Assembly (NCBI GenBank): GCA_963513945.1
Contig: OY740719.1
Location: 165,798,729-165,862,728, forward strand
Direction of reading: 5' to 3'
DNA: 64,000 nucleotides
Source: Hydrotaea diabolus
Lineage: Eukaryota; Arthropoda; Insecta; Diptera; Muscidae
The notes beneath the pieces are model-generated. The model ran no database searches. It was not told where the DNA came from and was given only the letters and a program-made list of their open reading frames with translations. The translations under genes and the position numbers were made by a program. This document shows positions 43,150 to 55,664 of the stretch, piece after piece (within the stretch, counting starts at the first letter, position 1; each line of letters begins with the position of its first letter).

Positions 43150-43680
43150 AAAAATAATGAATAAATGCGCTCGGGTCCAGGAGCCCCTCAGGGCCATGGA
43201 AATTATACCGCTTACCTTCACATAAGTGCGGGTTCTCAAAGGAACGGAAATTGTTCTAGGATACTAAAGTGCAAAAAAAATACAAAGACCCAAAATAGTG
43301 GATCGTAAAGCCCATAGGGCTCCGAAATAACTATAAGTATTTTTGGAGCCGTAAGGGCCTTAAAAATTATACCGCTCACCTTTCTGCATAAGTGTGGGTT
43401 CTCAAAGGAACTGAAATTGTTCTAGGATGCTCCAAGTGCAAAAAAAATAAAAGACCGAAAATAGTGGATCGTGAAGCCCTAAGGGATCCGAAAATATCTG
43501 TAAAGTAAATAATACCTTTCTGCATAAGTGTGGGTTCTCAAAGGAACTGAAATTGTTCTAGGATGCTCCAAGTGCAAAAAAAAATAAAAGACCGAAAATA
43601 GTGGATCGTGAAGCCCTAAGGGCTCCGAAAATATCTGTAAAGTAAATAATACGAAATTATACAAGGATTAAAAGCATACA
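43150..43680. repeat. Three-unit tandem repeat (~136-163 bases)
   Basis: Unit landmarks CATAAGTGTGGGTTCTCAAA, TGTTCTAGGATGCTCCAAGTGC and ATAGTGGATCGTGAAGCCCT occur three times, starting near 43218, 43381 and 43517. Units 2 and 3 are nearly identical; unit 1 is more diverged. The block begins with AATGAATAAATGCGCTCGGGTCCAGG, which also occurs at about 61725 and 62150. Confidence 0.85.
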
Positions 43681-44789
43681 AAATTGATGTGGGTCGATTT
43701 CACTGTAAAATTGGAATATCATTTTCTCATATAAAAGAACATTTATTTACAAAAATTAAAAATTATTTTTGTTTTCCACGTTTTTAAGAATTCATATAAA
43801 CTTCAGTGACTGTGATCAACAGCGGAAGGCTATAGAGCCCCGAGTCCCTAGATAACGCCTGTCCATAGCTTACAGTCTAAGCCATTTTTAAGGCCTCGAG
43901 GGCCTCCTAGACTCGATTACCCTTGTTCAATACTTTCGCTGCATAATCTGGCCGTGGCATGTTTCCTTTTTTCGTGTCACGCCCCATAAGCTGCACTTCT
44001 GCCAAGAGAACTTACATAGCACCAGGCTTTAGGGATTGATTGTTTCCAGCACATGCGCTTAGACCGCAAAAATTTAAAAAAAAGGAAAATATTTGGAGAC
44101 TTACTATTTATCCTATACGTTGAAGATTTCGGAGTCCTGTCTGAACAAGAAGTGCTTGTTCCAGTTCCAATTATATCCACAAAAATATCCACCTGCTCAA
44201 TCAGCTGGCTAAAATATTAGAGATGTGTTTCGTCGGCCAATACCAGTTTGCAGTTAATGTGACGTCCAAAAGGGATGAATATTTCGTTATGATGCAGTGG
44301 CTAGTTTATACATTTCTTCTTTATTTCAACAAAATTGAATTGTCAATTACATCCACTCTGAAATATTACCAACGGTAAATACTTTTGGTTTTTTTTTGCT
44401 TTAATTTATATCGCAGGGACGCTATACGTAAATAGCCAGGGTTTCCAGTATATAGCCCAGGCATGTCAATGCCCTCAGCTGATTGCAAAACAGGGCTGCC
44501 AGATTTCCTGGCGTTTTGTCCGTTGGGCTATGAAAAAAGCCTACTTCTTCGTTTAATCGTCATAAAAGATAAGTTGTGTGTTCAAAAGAAATTATTTCTA
44601 GCTCGAAATTATTTCAGCTTAGAAAGCTGAAGGTTGTGAAACGACTTTATAGTCTCGATTCTTAAAAATATCACGAAGATTCCAAAAAAAATTTAAAAAG
44701 GTATAATTAAGACGAAAGGAATTGTACTTTGTGCAGTGAAATATACAGTGGTTGTTGTAACAACAATATATTTATTTTGAATTCTTGTT
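43681..44789. other. Intergenic, one dispersed repeat
   Basis: About 43805-43865 (CCCCGAGTCCCTAGATAACG-CCTGTCCATAGCT) matches, inverted, about 62955-63010. A 71-codon minus frame at 43977-44192 rich in Ser/Thr is unrecognised. Sequence near 44400-44520 is GC-richer but shows no exon. Confidence 0.35.
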
Positions 44790-45154
44790 CGTCTATGGGG
44801 GATCTGTTTCGATATCCAGGTGGTCAGAGTTGTCAATGACTTCACATACATCGCAAAGAGCAGACTGCATATGAGTGGCCCGTCATCAGCCTATCCACCA
44901 GTATAGTGCCCCCAGATTCGAGGATTGAGTTGACAAACCTTCGGAATGTCAGAAAAAAAGGAATAAAATTCTCGGCCTTTTGAAATTGAACCGAACGCCT
45001 TACGATATTCTGTATTCCACTCCTCTGTTAAAGACCTTTTAATCGCCACAAGAGCATCACTGTATACGGTAAATAACGTGCATGTGTGTTGGCAATGCCA
45101 GATTCTGAAATCAGCTGTGGAAGTTGCCAATTGACAATAAATAATAAACGTCAA
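44790..45154 (-). mobile_element. LINE RNase H-like C-terminal fragment
   Basis: The minus strand encodes LTEEWNTEYRKAFGSISKGR, FYSFFSDIPKV and RIWGHYTGG; a shifted frame gives RLMTGHSYAVCSLRCM. This matches the W-x-x-W---GR----F-P layout before the LLTGHG--H-L-RM motif at the end of RNase H domains in I/R1-type LINEs. It lies within ~100 bases of the Dbp73D start, in opposite orientation. Confidence 0.5.
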
Positions 45155-45258
45155 CTGTCATGTGGACAACGTGAGTAAAGTTTATTTTTTACGAAGTCTG
45201 GAAAAGGAATCGAAGAAACATTTTAAATTTCAATTTGAAACATATTTTCAAGTTGAAA

Positions 45259-47518
45259 ATGGAATTATTTACAGTTAATCGGTATGTGGGCCAAGAACCG
45301 TTGGACAAAACGCACACAGATGAAAATGATATTCTTCAAAAGCTATTAAAGAAAGTAGAAAAGCGCAAACGTAAACATTCCGAAACCAAGAAAAAAGCTA
45401 TCGAAGACAACATACCATCAGTAGAGGAGCATGCAGATGATCCCGAAAAAGAAAATGCCACTGGAACCTTAAGCAAGGGCGCGTTATTGGAAGATATCGA
45501 TGTCATTATAGGCGACAATGATGTGGAGGATGCTTTGGTGGTGACTCCTGTAAATACGTTTGAAGTTTTGGGTGAAGAACAAGATGCCAAGAAACGGCAG
45601 AAAGTCAATGCCGTGCTACCGTCTTGGCTAGCCCATCCCAACATCATATCGACAAGTATAGCTCCCACGCCTGAGTCCGCAGAAGAGAATCTCTTGCAAT
45701 CGAAATTTCTGTCGCCCCAAATAAGGGGTGCCCTTAAAGAAATGAACATTAGTCGTTTATTTCCCGTTCAAACATCGGTGATACCCTGGATTTTAGAAGC
45801 CCACACAAAGCCCGCCCCATTTCGTCCCAGAGACGTGTGTGTGTCGGCACCTACGGGCAGTGGCAAGACATTGGCTTTTGCCATACCGGTGGTTCAAATT
45901 CTCTCCCAACGCATCGAGCGTAAAATAAGAGCTTTGGTCATACTGCCGGTAGCCGAATTGGCCCTGCAAGTTTTTCGAGTATTTAAAAAACTGTGTGAGA
46001 AGACCGATCTTAAAGTATGCCTACTTTCCAATCAAACACCATTGCAGTTGGAGAAAGATAAGCTGGTGGAGTCATACAAGGGGCAGTGGTATTCAAAAGT
46101 GGATATAGTGGTTACAACGCCCGGACGTCTTGTCGATCACTTGCATGCCACCGAAGGCTTCTGTTTGAAAAGTCTCAAATTCCTGGTCATCGATGAAGCG
46201 GATCGTATTATGGATGCAGTCTTTCAAAACTGGCTTTACCATTTGCATGCTCATGTCCGAACCACCTCGGATCAACTGCTCTCAGGCCAGGCGGCGCCAT
46301 TGTGCTTTAACGAACTAGAGCTAGCCTATGGCAATCAGCCACACAAATTGCTTTTCTCAGCCACACTCTCGCAGGATCCTGAAAAGTTGCAAAACCTTCG
46401 TCTTTTCCAACCCATTTTGTTCACTTCGGTCTTGGCCAACCTCGATGAATTCCGTGAGAAATATGCGGCACAAGCAGAAAGTCAGTCGAAATCGCAGGAA
46501 ACTCGTGGCGAATTTATTGGCAAATACACCACGCCAGCTGAGTTAACCGAAAAATTCTGTTTAACCGAAAGTCGTTTGAAGCCATTGACGTTATACTCGC
46601 TGGCCAAGGAAAACGAGTGGAAAAAGTTTTTATGTTTTACCAACAGTGTGGAATCCTCTGGGAGGTAAGACCCCCCATTGAGCTACTAATGCCTTCATTA
46701 AAAAAAAAAAAAACTTATTACAGATTGGCGTTTGTGTTGCAACGTTTGTTTGATAAAGAACTTGTCATTGAAGAGCTTTCGGCCAATCTAAGTGCTAAGG
46801 ACAGATCCCAGGTGTTAAGCCAATTCTCCCGAGGTAAAATCAATGGGTAAGTTATGCCGTTGTATCAGCTTCTAAACCTTAATTACAAATTATTGTTTTT
46901 CTTTACTTTGACCACCTTTACTAGCGTTGTATGTTCAGATGCTCTGGCCAGAGGTATTGATATTCCAGATGTGGACATTGTGATATCCTATGATCCGCCA
47001 CGGCACATTAAAACCTATATTCATCGTATTGGTCGTACGGCCCGTGCCGGAAGGCCAGGAACTGCTATAACCCTTTTAAGTCAAAATGAGCAACAAACCT
47101 TTGATGTAAGTTTTTCTTTGCCCTAATTTATATACTGAATATGTACTACATGTATATGTCATTATAGAAACTACTCGCCGAAGTAGGCAAAGTCATTACC
47201 GAAGAACAAACTACATCGACTGCCACTGAAGAAACTAACGCCCGCAAGTACATGGCTGTTTTGAAAGATTTGCGTGATAAGATTTCTAAAGACAAGCGTC
47301 AAAAGATACTGCAAAAAGAACGTGCCAAGGATAAATCGCTGCTACACAACCAGGATACGTCTAGCATGACGCTGATGGAAAAACTTCAAATTGAAGCCAC
47401 TGTTAAAGTTCACGATAAAGTTGAACAGAAAGAGAAATGCTTGAGTGGCAAGAAAAATCAGAGCTCCAAATTTAAGCCCAAAAAGCAAAAGGTCAAAAAA
47501 CCGAAGCAAGCAAAGTGA
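45259..47518 (+). CDS. Dbp73D: DEAD-box ATP-dependent RNA helicase Dbp73D (DDX51/Dbp6 family)
   Basis: Exons 45259-46664, 46724-46846, 46925-47105, 47168-47518; all four join in frame to 686 aa. ATG 45259 (TTGAAAATGG) starts MELFTVNRY; the frame is open further up but has no earlier ATG in it. Domains: acidic/basic N-terminus; Q-motif region (RLFPVQTSV, ~170-180); motif I APTGSGKT (197-204); motif Ia as PVAELA; TTPGRL; motif II DEAD (312-315); SAT (367-369); after intron 1, motif V ARGIDIPD (518-525); motif VI HRIGRTARAG (543-552); Lys-rich tail ending PKQAK. Yeast Dbp6 and human DDX51 remodel pre-60S ribosomal RNA in the nucleolus using ATP; this is inferred here. Introns are 59, 78 and 62 bases. 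The gene is convergent with importin-4. All catalytic motifs look intact. Confidence 0.95.
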
Positions 47519-47560
47519 TGTGAGGTGGAGAGATGCATTTATTATAAATTTGTAGTAGTG

Positions 47561-47566
47561 AATAAA
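47561..47566 (+). terminator. Polyadenylation signal of Dbp73D
   Basis: AATAAA lies 43 bases after the Dbp73D stop codon in a T-rich 3' region, the usual position for a compact fly 3' untranslated region. Confidence 0.7.
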
Positions 47567-48879
47567 GAACTCTGGGCGTTTTTTACGTATTTCGAAATTT
47601 ATTTGTTTAAATTTGCTGTATATGCTGGCTGTAAAGATAAAAAAGTTCTCTGCTTTCTCTAAATCGAACTTGTGGGAAAATATTAAACATTTCCAAATAA
47701 TACAAAATGTTTTAGTCACATCACTAAAATGTCCACCTCGGTTTCGCTGACGGTGTTTCAATGCAATATATGCGGCGTTATTTTGACTAAGGCATATTGA
47801 ATTTTTGCCTCGTGCTGCTTTAAAGTGGTTGGCATAGACTAGGAATTTTTTGTAAATGGAAGGGAAGCAATTCGCGCGAACGCTCGCGCGAATACAAGAC
47901 CATTCCAAAAACAACACAAAACTGAATCATCCCGGATGCTGTGATGCTTTGTCGACCACCTGTGGATTGAATTCGGTCTATTAACAGCAGTTTTGCTTGT
48001 AGATATAAAGTAAGCCCTGGCCGTGCTGATGTTTTATTGGTCGAAATCTGATTATCCAGGTCTCAATAAGGGAACCCAAGCTCTAAACTATTGTCGCCTG
48101 GCTTTAAATCTTACCCCCAGCACAATCTTATAGAGATGTACCCCACATCGCACCAATCTCTGTATGATTAGTGACTTAGGGTACAAAGCCGTGTACTAAC
48201 GCTCATCGCCATGAACATTGTTGTAGCGGCTGATATATGTTGTGTTCTGCTTCCACGTTCATATTCCAATAAGGAGGCAACCTACAGTACGGTAAGTTGG
48301 TGGTGCCGCCAGGTGGACGTGGGATATCGGAAAGGTAGACTTTTAATTGATTTTTTCAAATACTTTGAGTTGGCAACTTCTTCTGCAAGAATAACGAATT
48401 AAAAATAAAATGGCAAACCTTCCAAATTACGCCTATAAAAGATAAAATTCCGATAAAACTCATTTTCCTTGCCATATTAAAATTGTCTATTTGAGAAGTT
48501 TTTAAAGAACAATTTTCCCGTCTACCTTCGGCTTGTTGAACTGAGGACCCAAAACATGTATGCTTCCAAAGCATTGCACAAAATATAATCGACCAAAAGG
48601 CGTGTTAAACAAAGCGAAGTGGATAGAACTCTTCTTTGCTTAGGACGATTGCGATGACTAGCATTAACTGGGCAAATGGATAACAATGATGGTGGCAACT
48701 CGCTTAAACTCATGTGAAACGACTAATCTACGACGACCTGTGGAATCTTAGTTATTGCTTTAAGAGCTACTAAGTTTATCATCGTCCATCTTCCTTGGAA
48801 TACGTTTCGTTTGCAGCGTCATCTATATAGAGCTTTAGGAATCGGGTCACCTCAGCAGGATGGATCCATAAAATCATGG
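47567..48879. other. Intergenic, no gene recognised
   Basis: Frames here (for example 47342-47917 minus, which overlaps the Dbp73D last exon) have no domain. A TTCGCGCGAACGCTCGCGCGAA palindrome lies at about 47870-47892. No promoter or exon is supported. Confidence 0.4.
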
Positions 48880-49370
48880 GACACGGGTCTTCCTGTGACA
48901 GCACGACACGGGTCTTTCTGTGCCAGCACGACACGGGTCTTCCTGTGCCAGCACGACACAGGCCTTCCTGTGCTAGCACGACACGGTCTTCCTGTGCCAG
49001 CACGACTCGGGTCTTCCTGTGCCAGCACGACACGGGTCTTCCTGTGCCAGCACGACACGGGTCTTTCTGTGCCAGAACGACACGGGTCTTCCTGTGGCAC
49101 CACGACACGGGTCTTACTGTGCCAGCACGACATGGGTCTTCCTGTGCCAGCACGACACGGGTCTTCCTGTGCCAGCACGACACGGGTCTTCCTGTGCCAG
49201 TACGACACGGGTCTTCCTGTGCCAGCACGTCACGGGTCTTCCTGTGCTAGCACGACACGGTCTTCCTGTGCCAGTACGATACTGGCCTTCTTGTGCCAGC
49301 ACCGACACGGTTCCCCTGTATCGGCACGACACGTGTCTTCATGGGCCAGCAAGACATCGGACTTCCTGTG
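48880..49370. repeat. 25-bp minisatellite, about 19 units
   Basis: Unit GACACGGGTCTTCCTGTGCC-AGCAC repeats with a 25-base period from about 48886 to 49366; the edges and the last ~70 bases are degenerate. Occasional variants lose one base (ACACGGTCTTCC). Because 25 is not a multiple of 3 and the unit has no stop in any frame, all six frames stay open, giving long but meaningless reading frames (up to 186 codons). GC content is ~60% against ~33% around it. Confidence 0.95.
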
Positions 49371-51185
49371 AAGATTTCTCTTCGTGTCGGCAACTACAGT
49401 GGGTGCAAGCTTTCGACCGTTTAAACCGAGTTCCTGTAAATATCTTGTATGTAAGCACTCTGATTCAGCGGTTCTTTTTTATAGCGCTGGACCTCCCTTT
49501 CTACTTAGAAGAGTAGGGTGCAACTTCGTCATGTGAAAATTCGGATAATTCCTTCGAACTGCTTACACATCACCCCTACCATCAACAAGAGGGAAATTTA
49601 TTTCCCTAGGGTCATTTCTCTTTGGGAAAATGTCACAAAATTTCCCGAACTGAATATTTAAAATGGAGGACAATAAATTTCAAGCGGAATTGAATTCATG
49701 ATAGGGGAGCGTGTGTTTCCGTACCGTAAAACTAACTGGACTGACCGCTACTATGGGACTTCTACTTTCAACGCGGTTTAACTTCTACTGTTGTGAATAG
49801 CCATAGAAGAAATTAGGACCTCTCGAAAAAAAAAACCCTCCAAGATTTAGCACTGAGAGATCAGAGTTCGCCACCACTTTCTTTATTGTCCAATGGTTAT
49901 AGCACTGTAGGTTTTTTAAATAAGAAAACAACACAAGTTAAATGAATTTCTTTAAAATTTCTTTATTTTAAACTTCAAATTCGATTTATTTGACAATTTC
50001 TATTCTAGAAAAAAAATAAAAAAATAATCTTCAACAAGAGATTATTTTTTCAATATGTACGCTTAGATTATATATGGATAAGATTTCAATGACATCTGAT
50101 ATCTTCAATATGTGTTTTACCAGAAAATTCTCTGATATCAAAGGGGGGACTATGGTTAACACCAGAACTTATGGAATTACTAAAAAAAAAGTTTATAAAA
50201 AAATAAACACAATATTTAGTTATTGATAAAACTGGTACTATTACTCGGTCAACGATCGGCTGAATTTGGAATTGTCCATTTAAAACATTGACTACCGGAG
50301 GAGAGATAAATTACATGTTTTATACGATGTGCTAGGCACTGCAAAGTTTTAAAAAATCACTTAAAACCACATAAATATTGACAGTGTAGCGCATAAAACC
50401 AAACCAAAATAAAGTCGTGGGAAAAGGGAAGGGGAGAGTATTTAAAGTGTGCATGCTGCCGTTCTTATATATGGGTGGTGGGTCAACAGGGGTCGTTATT
50501 GGTTTGATTGGCTTTGAGCAATCAATCTTTAAAAGAGTTGAAACAATTTTTTGACACACAAGGATATTATCACAGCCAGAGTCGTACTTAAAAGTACAAC
50601 AAACTCAATGGGGGCGGTTACAAAACGAGGGTCGGGCAAGGGTTAGTCTACTTAATATGCAAGCAATATCACCTAGAGATATGGCGGAGACGAAGTGATG
50701 TGTGTATGATGACAATAAATTAAGGTGTCTCCTGTGTGCATATGCCAGATATGCAACGAAAATGGGCGGTGATGAGAAATTGCTAATACCTGCTGCTAAC
50801 CTTATGCTGAATAAATAATTTAAAATAATAACGAACATGTTCTTGATGGTGTCAATTATTTAAAATACATCATATATGATAGTTCATAAATTGTTTATAA
50901 CAATAATATACAAATTTGTCATTGTTTTGCCTCCTTGGGAAAACAAAAATTAGTTACAGTCTTTTAAAAAGTGGAGAGTGGGCACAAGGGGCTACAACGA
51001 AAAACTTCAAAATGTCATCCATTGATTACTGTTGTAAACCTTGCAATTTTGTTTCTTCTGAAGAGACACAAAAAGAGGAGACTTCTTTTTTCTTCGGACG
51101 ATTCGATTGATAATTTGAGAGAAAAGATAATACTAGTAGATTATCAGGCTGACGATTTCGTGGAAGGCTTTGGATTCCTCCTCCC
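49371..51185. other. Intergenic or 3' region of importin-4; no gene recognised
   Basis: AT-rich DNA between the minisatellite and the importin-4 stop codon. Short frames at 50332-50838 (minus) have no domain. No clear AATAAA for the minus-strand gene was found close to its stop, so the 3' end is undefined. Confidence 0.4.
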
Positions 51186-54100
51186 TTACAGAGTTTGTAA
51201 AAATGTCATTATCTCTGGATTTGAATTGGCCACGGCGCTAAATTTATCGGGGTAATTTTCACGTATCTCCTTGAGCATAGCCAATGCATTGTCGCAGGTG
51301 TCTTGGTCTACAAATTCCTTTTTGTACAACACATGAATGGTAATGGCCAGAATTTGTTCCATAGCTGTGGCGATCTGGTCACGGGCTTGAATGTACAACA
51401 GCTTGAAGCATTTGAAAATAGAAGAGTTCTCATCGAAATCTTCGCGCAAGGGCAAATGTTGCAAGAATACCGGCAACACTTGATCCAGCGGCACCAACTG
51501 GCAATTTGTGGTAATAAGACGTGCAATTGCTCCGCAGATATTATCGAGAGCCGCGGGTTCAGCTTCCTTGGCCACTGCTTGGGAAAGGGCCATCAAAATG
51601 TGAGGATAAGCTCTGCAAGAAATAAAATAGAAACAAATAAGTAAACGTGTTGAAATGAGTGGAGTAAGGCATACTCACTCGAATGATTTTTCCTCAGCAT
51701 ACAACACCAGTTCACCCAAACCAAAGACGGAATTTTGACGAGCCTGATTGAACTCATCCGAGATACCATCAATCATTACGGGGCAGAATGTGTCAAAGTA
51801 TGTGCCACTGTAGTTTTTCAAAGCGCCAAAGCACTCGGCCAATGCTCCATAAACAAAAGCCCTCTGGGATTCGAGTTCTTCGTTCTTCTTGGCTTTTTGC
51901 TGGAAAAGAAAAAACAAACGACATGTTTACAATTGTTTTAATGATTTTTTAAAAAACGAATGTAGCTCCACCATAGATTACGCTCTAAAAAAACAGGATA
52001 ACCGAAGATATGGAGACCACCGACTCGATGAAAAGGAAATTGACTTTAAAGAAAAAACTAGTGATTACCCCGTGGGTTGGTTACTATTAGGCGCGTTTTT
52101 GCAATGTTTTATCTGGACACAGATTGCCCAACAATTTCTGTTCTTTAAAGTAGCTTTTCCGGCACAAAACAATTTTGGGTTCTGTTTGTATTGGAAAGGA
52201 AAGCGACTTGAAAGAAATAACTTGTGATTACCCCGTGGGTTGGTCAATATTTGAAGCTTTCTTGTAATGTTCTATCTGGACACAGCTTGCCCAACAATTT
52301 CTAGCTTTTCCGTCACAAAACAATTTTGGGATCTGCTTGTATTGCTACTATTAATGTTCAATAGTTTTGCAGATCTGCAATTATTACTTCTTCTCTATGG
52401 TGGATCCCATAAAAAAACAACACCATTCCTTTTGCTACTTACCAATTTTGCCAATAGTATGGGATATACGCGACCAAAGTACATAGCAAACTTCTCCGGC
52501 AGCATAGCCTGACCGAACAAGGGCAACAAATTACCCGCACCTTCAACAATGGCTTCTTCGTATTCACTCTCTTCGACCTCATCGTCGTTGCCAGCAGCGG
52601 CTGGCTCATCGAATTGACAGGCCACCTTGCCGAGCAACACATCATTGATGCATGTGAAGATGGTATCACACAATTTGTCATCGGCCACAGCCAACTGTTT
52701 CAATTCTTTCAACAGCTCCGAAAAACTTTCCAACGCTGCAAGAACTACGGCCACTTCTTCATCGTCGCGTACAATCTGTCCCAGCTTGGGTATCAAAATC
52801 GTGATGGCATTGGCCACACCTTGAATGTCGTTTTGTTTGAACAAAGCAATGATAAACGTTGCCAAGGCATCGATTGACACCTTACGTATATCCTCTTGGG
52901 GATGATCGATCATTTTGTAGACATTCTTGTAGGACTCTTCCAAGTGGGGTATGAATGCCACACCGGTATGTTGAGCAAACTCTTTAAGGGCCAAAATAGC
53001 CTCTTCCTTCTCATCGAGATAGGAATTTTCCACACTGTATCCAGCAATATTGTCCAAATCATCATCTTCACCATCGGAATTTTCAATATCAATCTCACGA
53101 TCATCGTTTTCATCATTATCGGGTCCGGGCACATTGATAACATCCTCCCTGAATTCGGGTATAACTTCCTCTGTGGACAATATCGAATCGTATAGGCGTC
53201 CCATGATCTTGGGATAAACGGAAGCCATCTCCTCATTAACTACTTCAGCCAGCGAAGCAATTAAATTGTACAAAGAACGCCGTACATCAGGATCATCGGC
53301 CTCTTCGAGCAACGACAAAGCAAAGTTCATGGTATCGGTGGCCAGAGGCATAAAGTTCTGCTTGCCAATAGTGCGGGCAATGGCAGCCAAGGTGTCAATG
53401 GCCTGAGAGCGTAAGGACAAAATTTCTTCATTGTCGGTCTTGACCAGATAAGTCTGAAGCATGGCAATTAATTCTTGGAAATAAGGCATCATATTTTCCT
53501 TGGCAGCATTGGCGGCCGCAGAAATGGCACTGAGTGACAATTCACGCACACGCACTGAGTTATTGGGATTCATGGCTTCAAAGAGACTAAATTAAGAACG
53601 AGCAAAGTGAGTGCTGGAATATGTAACATGACTAATAAACCTACCGTTCCATTAGCAGTGGCAGGTGGGGCACCAAGGCATCTTCTAAATTCTCGCAGAA
53701 TGTTTCCAAGGCATAGAACATACGATCAATGTGTTTGGGTTCGGCACCACCGCTCTATGAACACATGGAAGAAAATACATTGCAATGTTATAATCAAAAT
53801 CTTAGTGGGAAATCATATCGTAATCTAGTGGTTTAGTTACATAATTTGTTAAAAGCGTTTTACGCTTGATTTGCAATTGACTCATATAGATTATGGAATT
53901 TAAGTCTTGTTTAGTAGTAGTGGCAGTTGGCCATGTCTCAGCTACATCGCATTGATTTGTTTGAGGCCAATAAGCCTATGAAAGAAAACCAAATGCAGCA
54001 TTCACACAAAAAAACAACAAACAAACAAGAGGTAAATGAATAAAGAGACAGAGGGGGGAAGAGAAAAAAGAGCCAAAGAACAAATTTTGCATTAACCAAT

Positions 54101-55664
54101 TTAGTTTAGACCAATTAGAAAGTACCTCCACTAACTTTGGAATTTAACTACAAATGCTCGAGATATGATTTCAAGTGCTTCGTATCAACTTATATCAACT
54201 TAGTTTTCATAATTCCCAACCAGTCAAAACTTACTCTTAATTCGTTGCACAGCTGTTGCAGGAACTCAAACAATATGGGCAGAATTTGTGGAGCAAACTT
54301 GGTGATGTCCGGCTGCAAGTGTTCGGAAAACTGGCCCAAAGCGAAAAAGGCGGCATTGCGCACCAGAGGTATGGGATCGGTAATGCCCACTTTAACAATA
54401 TTCAACATGGTCTCCAAGTATTTATTGCAAATAGCTTCGGAGCAACCTTCCGCAATGACAGCCATACTCAAGTAGGCAGCGCGGCGGGGCAAAGGATCTT
54501 GACCTTGCAGGGCAGGCTCCAACAATTGCAATAGTGGGGGAATCAGCTTCTCTGGGGGCACATTCAAGGCCAACAAATCCATTGTTTGGGTAGCGGTGGT
54601 CATGGGATTGGAGCTGTCATCGCCCAAAAAGTATTCTTCATCGTCTGAAAACCAAATTGATTTACTGTAAAAAACTGAAATTCAATCGGTAATCTTCCAC
54701 ACTTACCATCATCACCCTCTGGCTGGGCAGCCATCAAATTAAACACCACCTGTATGATGGGCTCAATCAATTTCTGCTTGATAATAACCTTCTTCTTCAA
54801 GCGCACCAGCCACCCGATGTAGGCCACGGTTTTAACCCGCACAGCACTATCCAATTGGGGATTGTTGGAAGCCTCCAAGCAAAAGTCCAGCAATAGCTTA
54901 ATATTGGTGGTCAACAACTTGGGTGTATAGTCGGCCATGCTCTCCAAAATCTCAAAGGCACTCACAAATTGATCAGAGTCCGGTTGGACAGCAAAGGCTT
55001 GCAAAGACTTAATAATCAACGGTATAGACTTTTGGTATGTCTGCTCCGCAGCATTGTGACCCAGTATGAAGGGCACCAAATACGTCATGCCCGACAAAAT
55101 ATTGAAAATAACCGGGGAAGACATATTACCACTGGCCTCGGTGGCCATCAGAGCGGCAGTGAACATTTCACACACCGATTCCATGTGGGGCACAAATTGA
55201 TCGGGAGCCACATCGGTGAGAGTGGCAAAGATGGATGAGCCCAATTCACTTTGCTTGGCATCGGCCGAGCTGCAATGGCCATAGATGAATTTCAGCACTT
55301 CGTTCATGTAGGCATTTTGTTTGTCGGCCTCGTGGCGCACCAAAACACCGACAAACTGGGCAATAGCATTACGAACGGCCTTCTCCTGTTCATTGACCAT
55401 GGCATTCAGCATTCCTTGTTTAATACTAAATATAAAATAGTACAGCGTGTTAGATATGGTATGGTATAGCACATTTATTGCTGTAACTTACATCTGCTGT
55501 TGCTCGGGAGGCACCATCTGCCAATGACGCAGTTTGCCCAAACGTTTCTTCAACAATACCGCCGAATACTGACGTACTTGGGGCTCCTTATTCGAAACTA
55601 CAATGTCACATAGTTGGGGTATAGTTTCAGGACGCTTGTAGGCCTCTTGAAGATCAGCTGTTGC
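51186..55664 (-). CDS. IPO4: Importin-4-type karyopherin beta (Apollo/Artemis orthologue), 5' exon missing
   Basis: Seven minus-strand exons: 55664-55492, 55435-54717, 54644-54235, 53754-53645, 53586-52443, 51899-51679, 51612-51186 (TAA). Junctions have GT-AG sites and compatible phases; together they encode 1,067 aa. Human importin-4 is ~1,081 aa, so only ~20-25 N-terminal residues are missing. HEAT repeats run throughout. Diagnostic blocks: RQYSAVLLKKRLGK (importin N-terminal domain), LVRNAAFFALGQFSEHLQPD, an acidic loop of Asp/Glu (~626-649), GYSVENSYLDEKEEA (from 653) and LDNICGAIARL. Such receptors bind cargo (histones, ribosomal proteins, vitamin D receptor) in the cytoplasm, cross the pore and release it on RanGTP. 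The visible exon opens with an acceptor, so the start codon lies above 55665; I could not find it. The 543-base intron 51900-52442 holds a tandem duplication. Confidence 0.93.
52038..52347. repeat. Tandem duplication inside an importin-4 intron
   Basis: GTGATTACCCCGTGGGTTGG at 52061 recurs at 52224 (period 163). The copies share GACACAG-TTGCCCAACAATTTCT, TAGCTTTTCCG-CACAAAACAATTTTGGG and CTG-TTGTATTG with scattered changes and a ~20-base deletion in the second copy. Confined to the intron; exons are unaffected. Confidence 0.85.
53755..54234 (-). other. Importin-4 intron, 480 bases
   Basis: Intron between exons ending at 54235 (AGA|GTAAGT) and starting at 53754 (TTCATAG|AGC). Low-complexity A-rich stretches; no nested gene or repeat recognised. 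Confidence 0.7.

Noticed and set aside
45235..45258. Earlier start for Dbp73D
   Set aside because: The frame is open there but the codon is TTG; the first ATG is 45259 with a good context.
47342..47917. 191-codon minus-strand frame over the end of Dbp73D
   Set aside because: It overlaps the real last exon antisense and becomes Phe/Lys-rich low-complexity sequence; a shadow frame.
48880..49370. CRISPR-like array
   Set aside because: Units are directly tandem with no spacers, and the context is an animal genome.
48779..49516. Several long overlapping reading frames on both strands (up to 186 codons)
   Set aside because: They are a by-product of the stop-free 25-base minisatellite; all six frames are open and none has non-repetitive coding sequence.
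50332..50838. Two ~75-codon minus-strand frames near importin-4
   Set aside because: No domain, no splice signals and no sequence similarity recognised.
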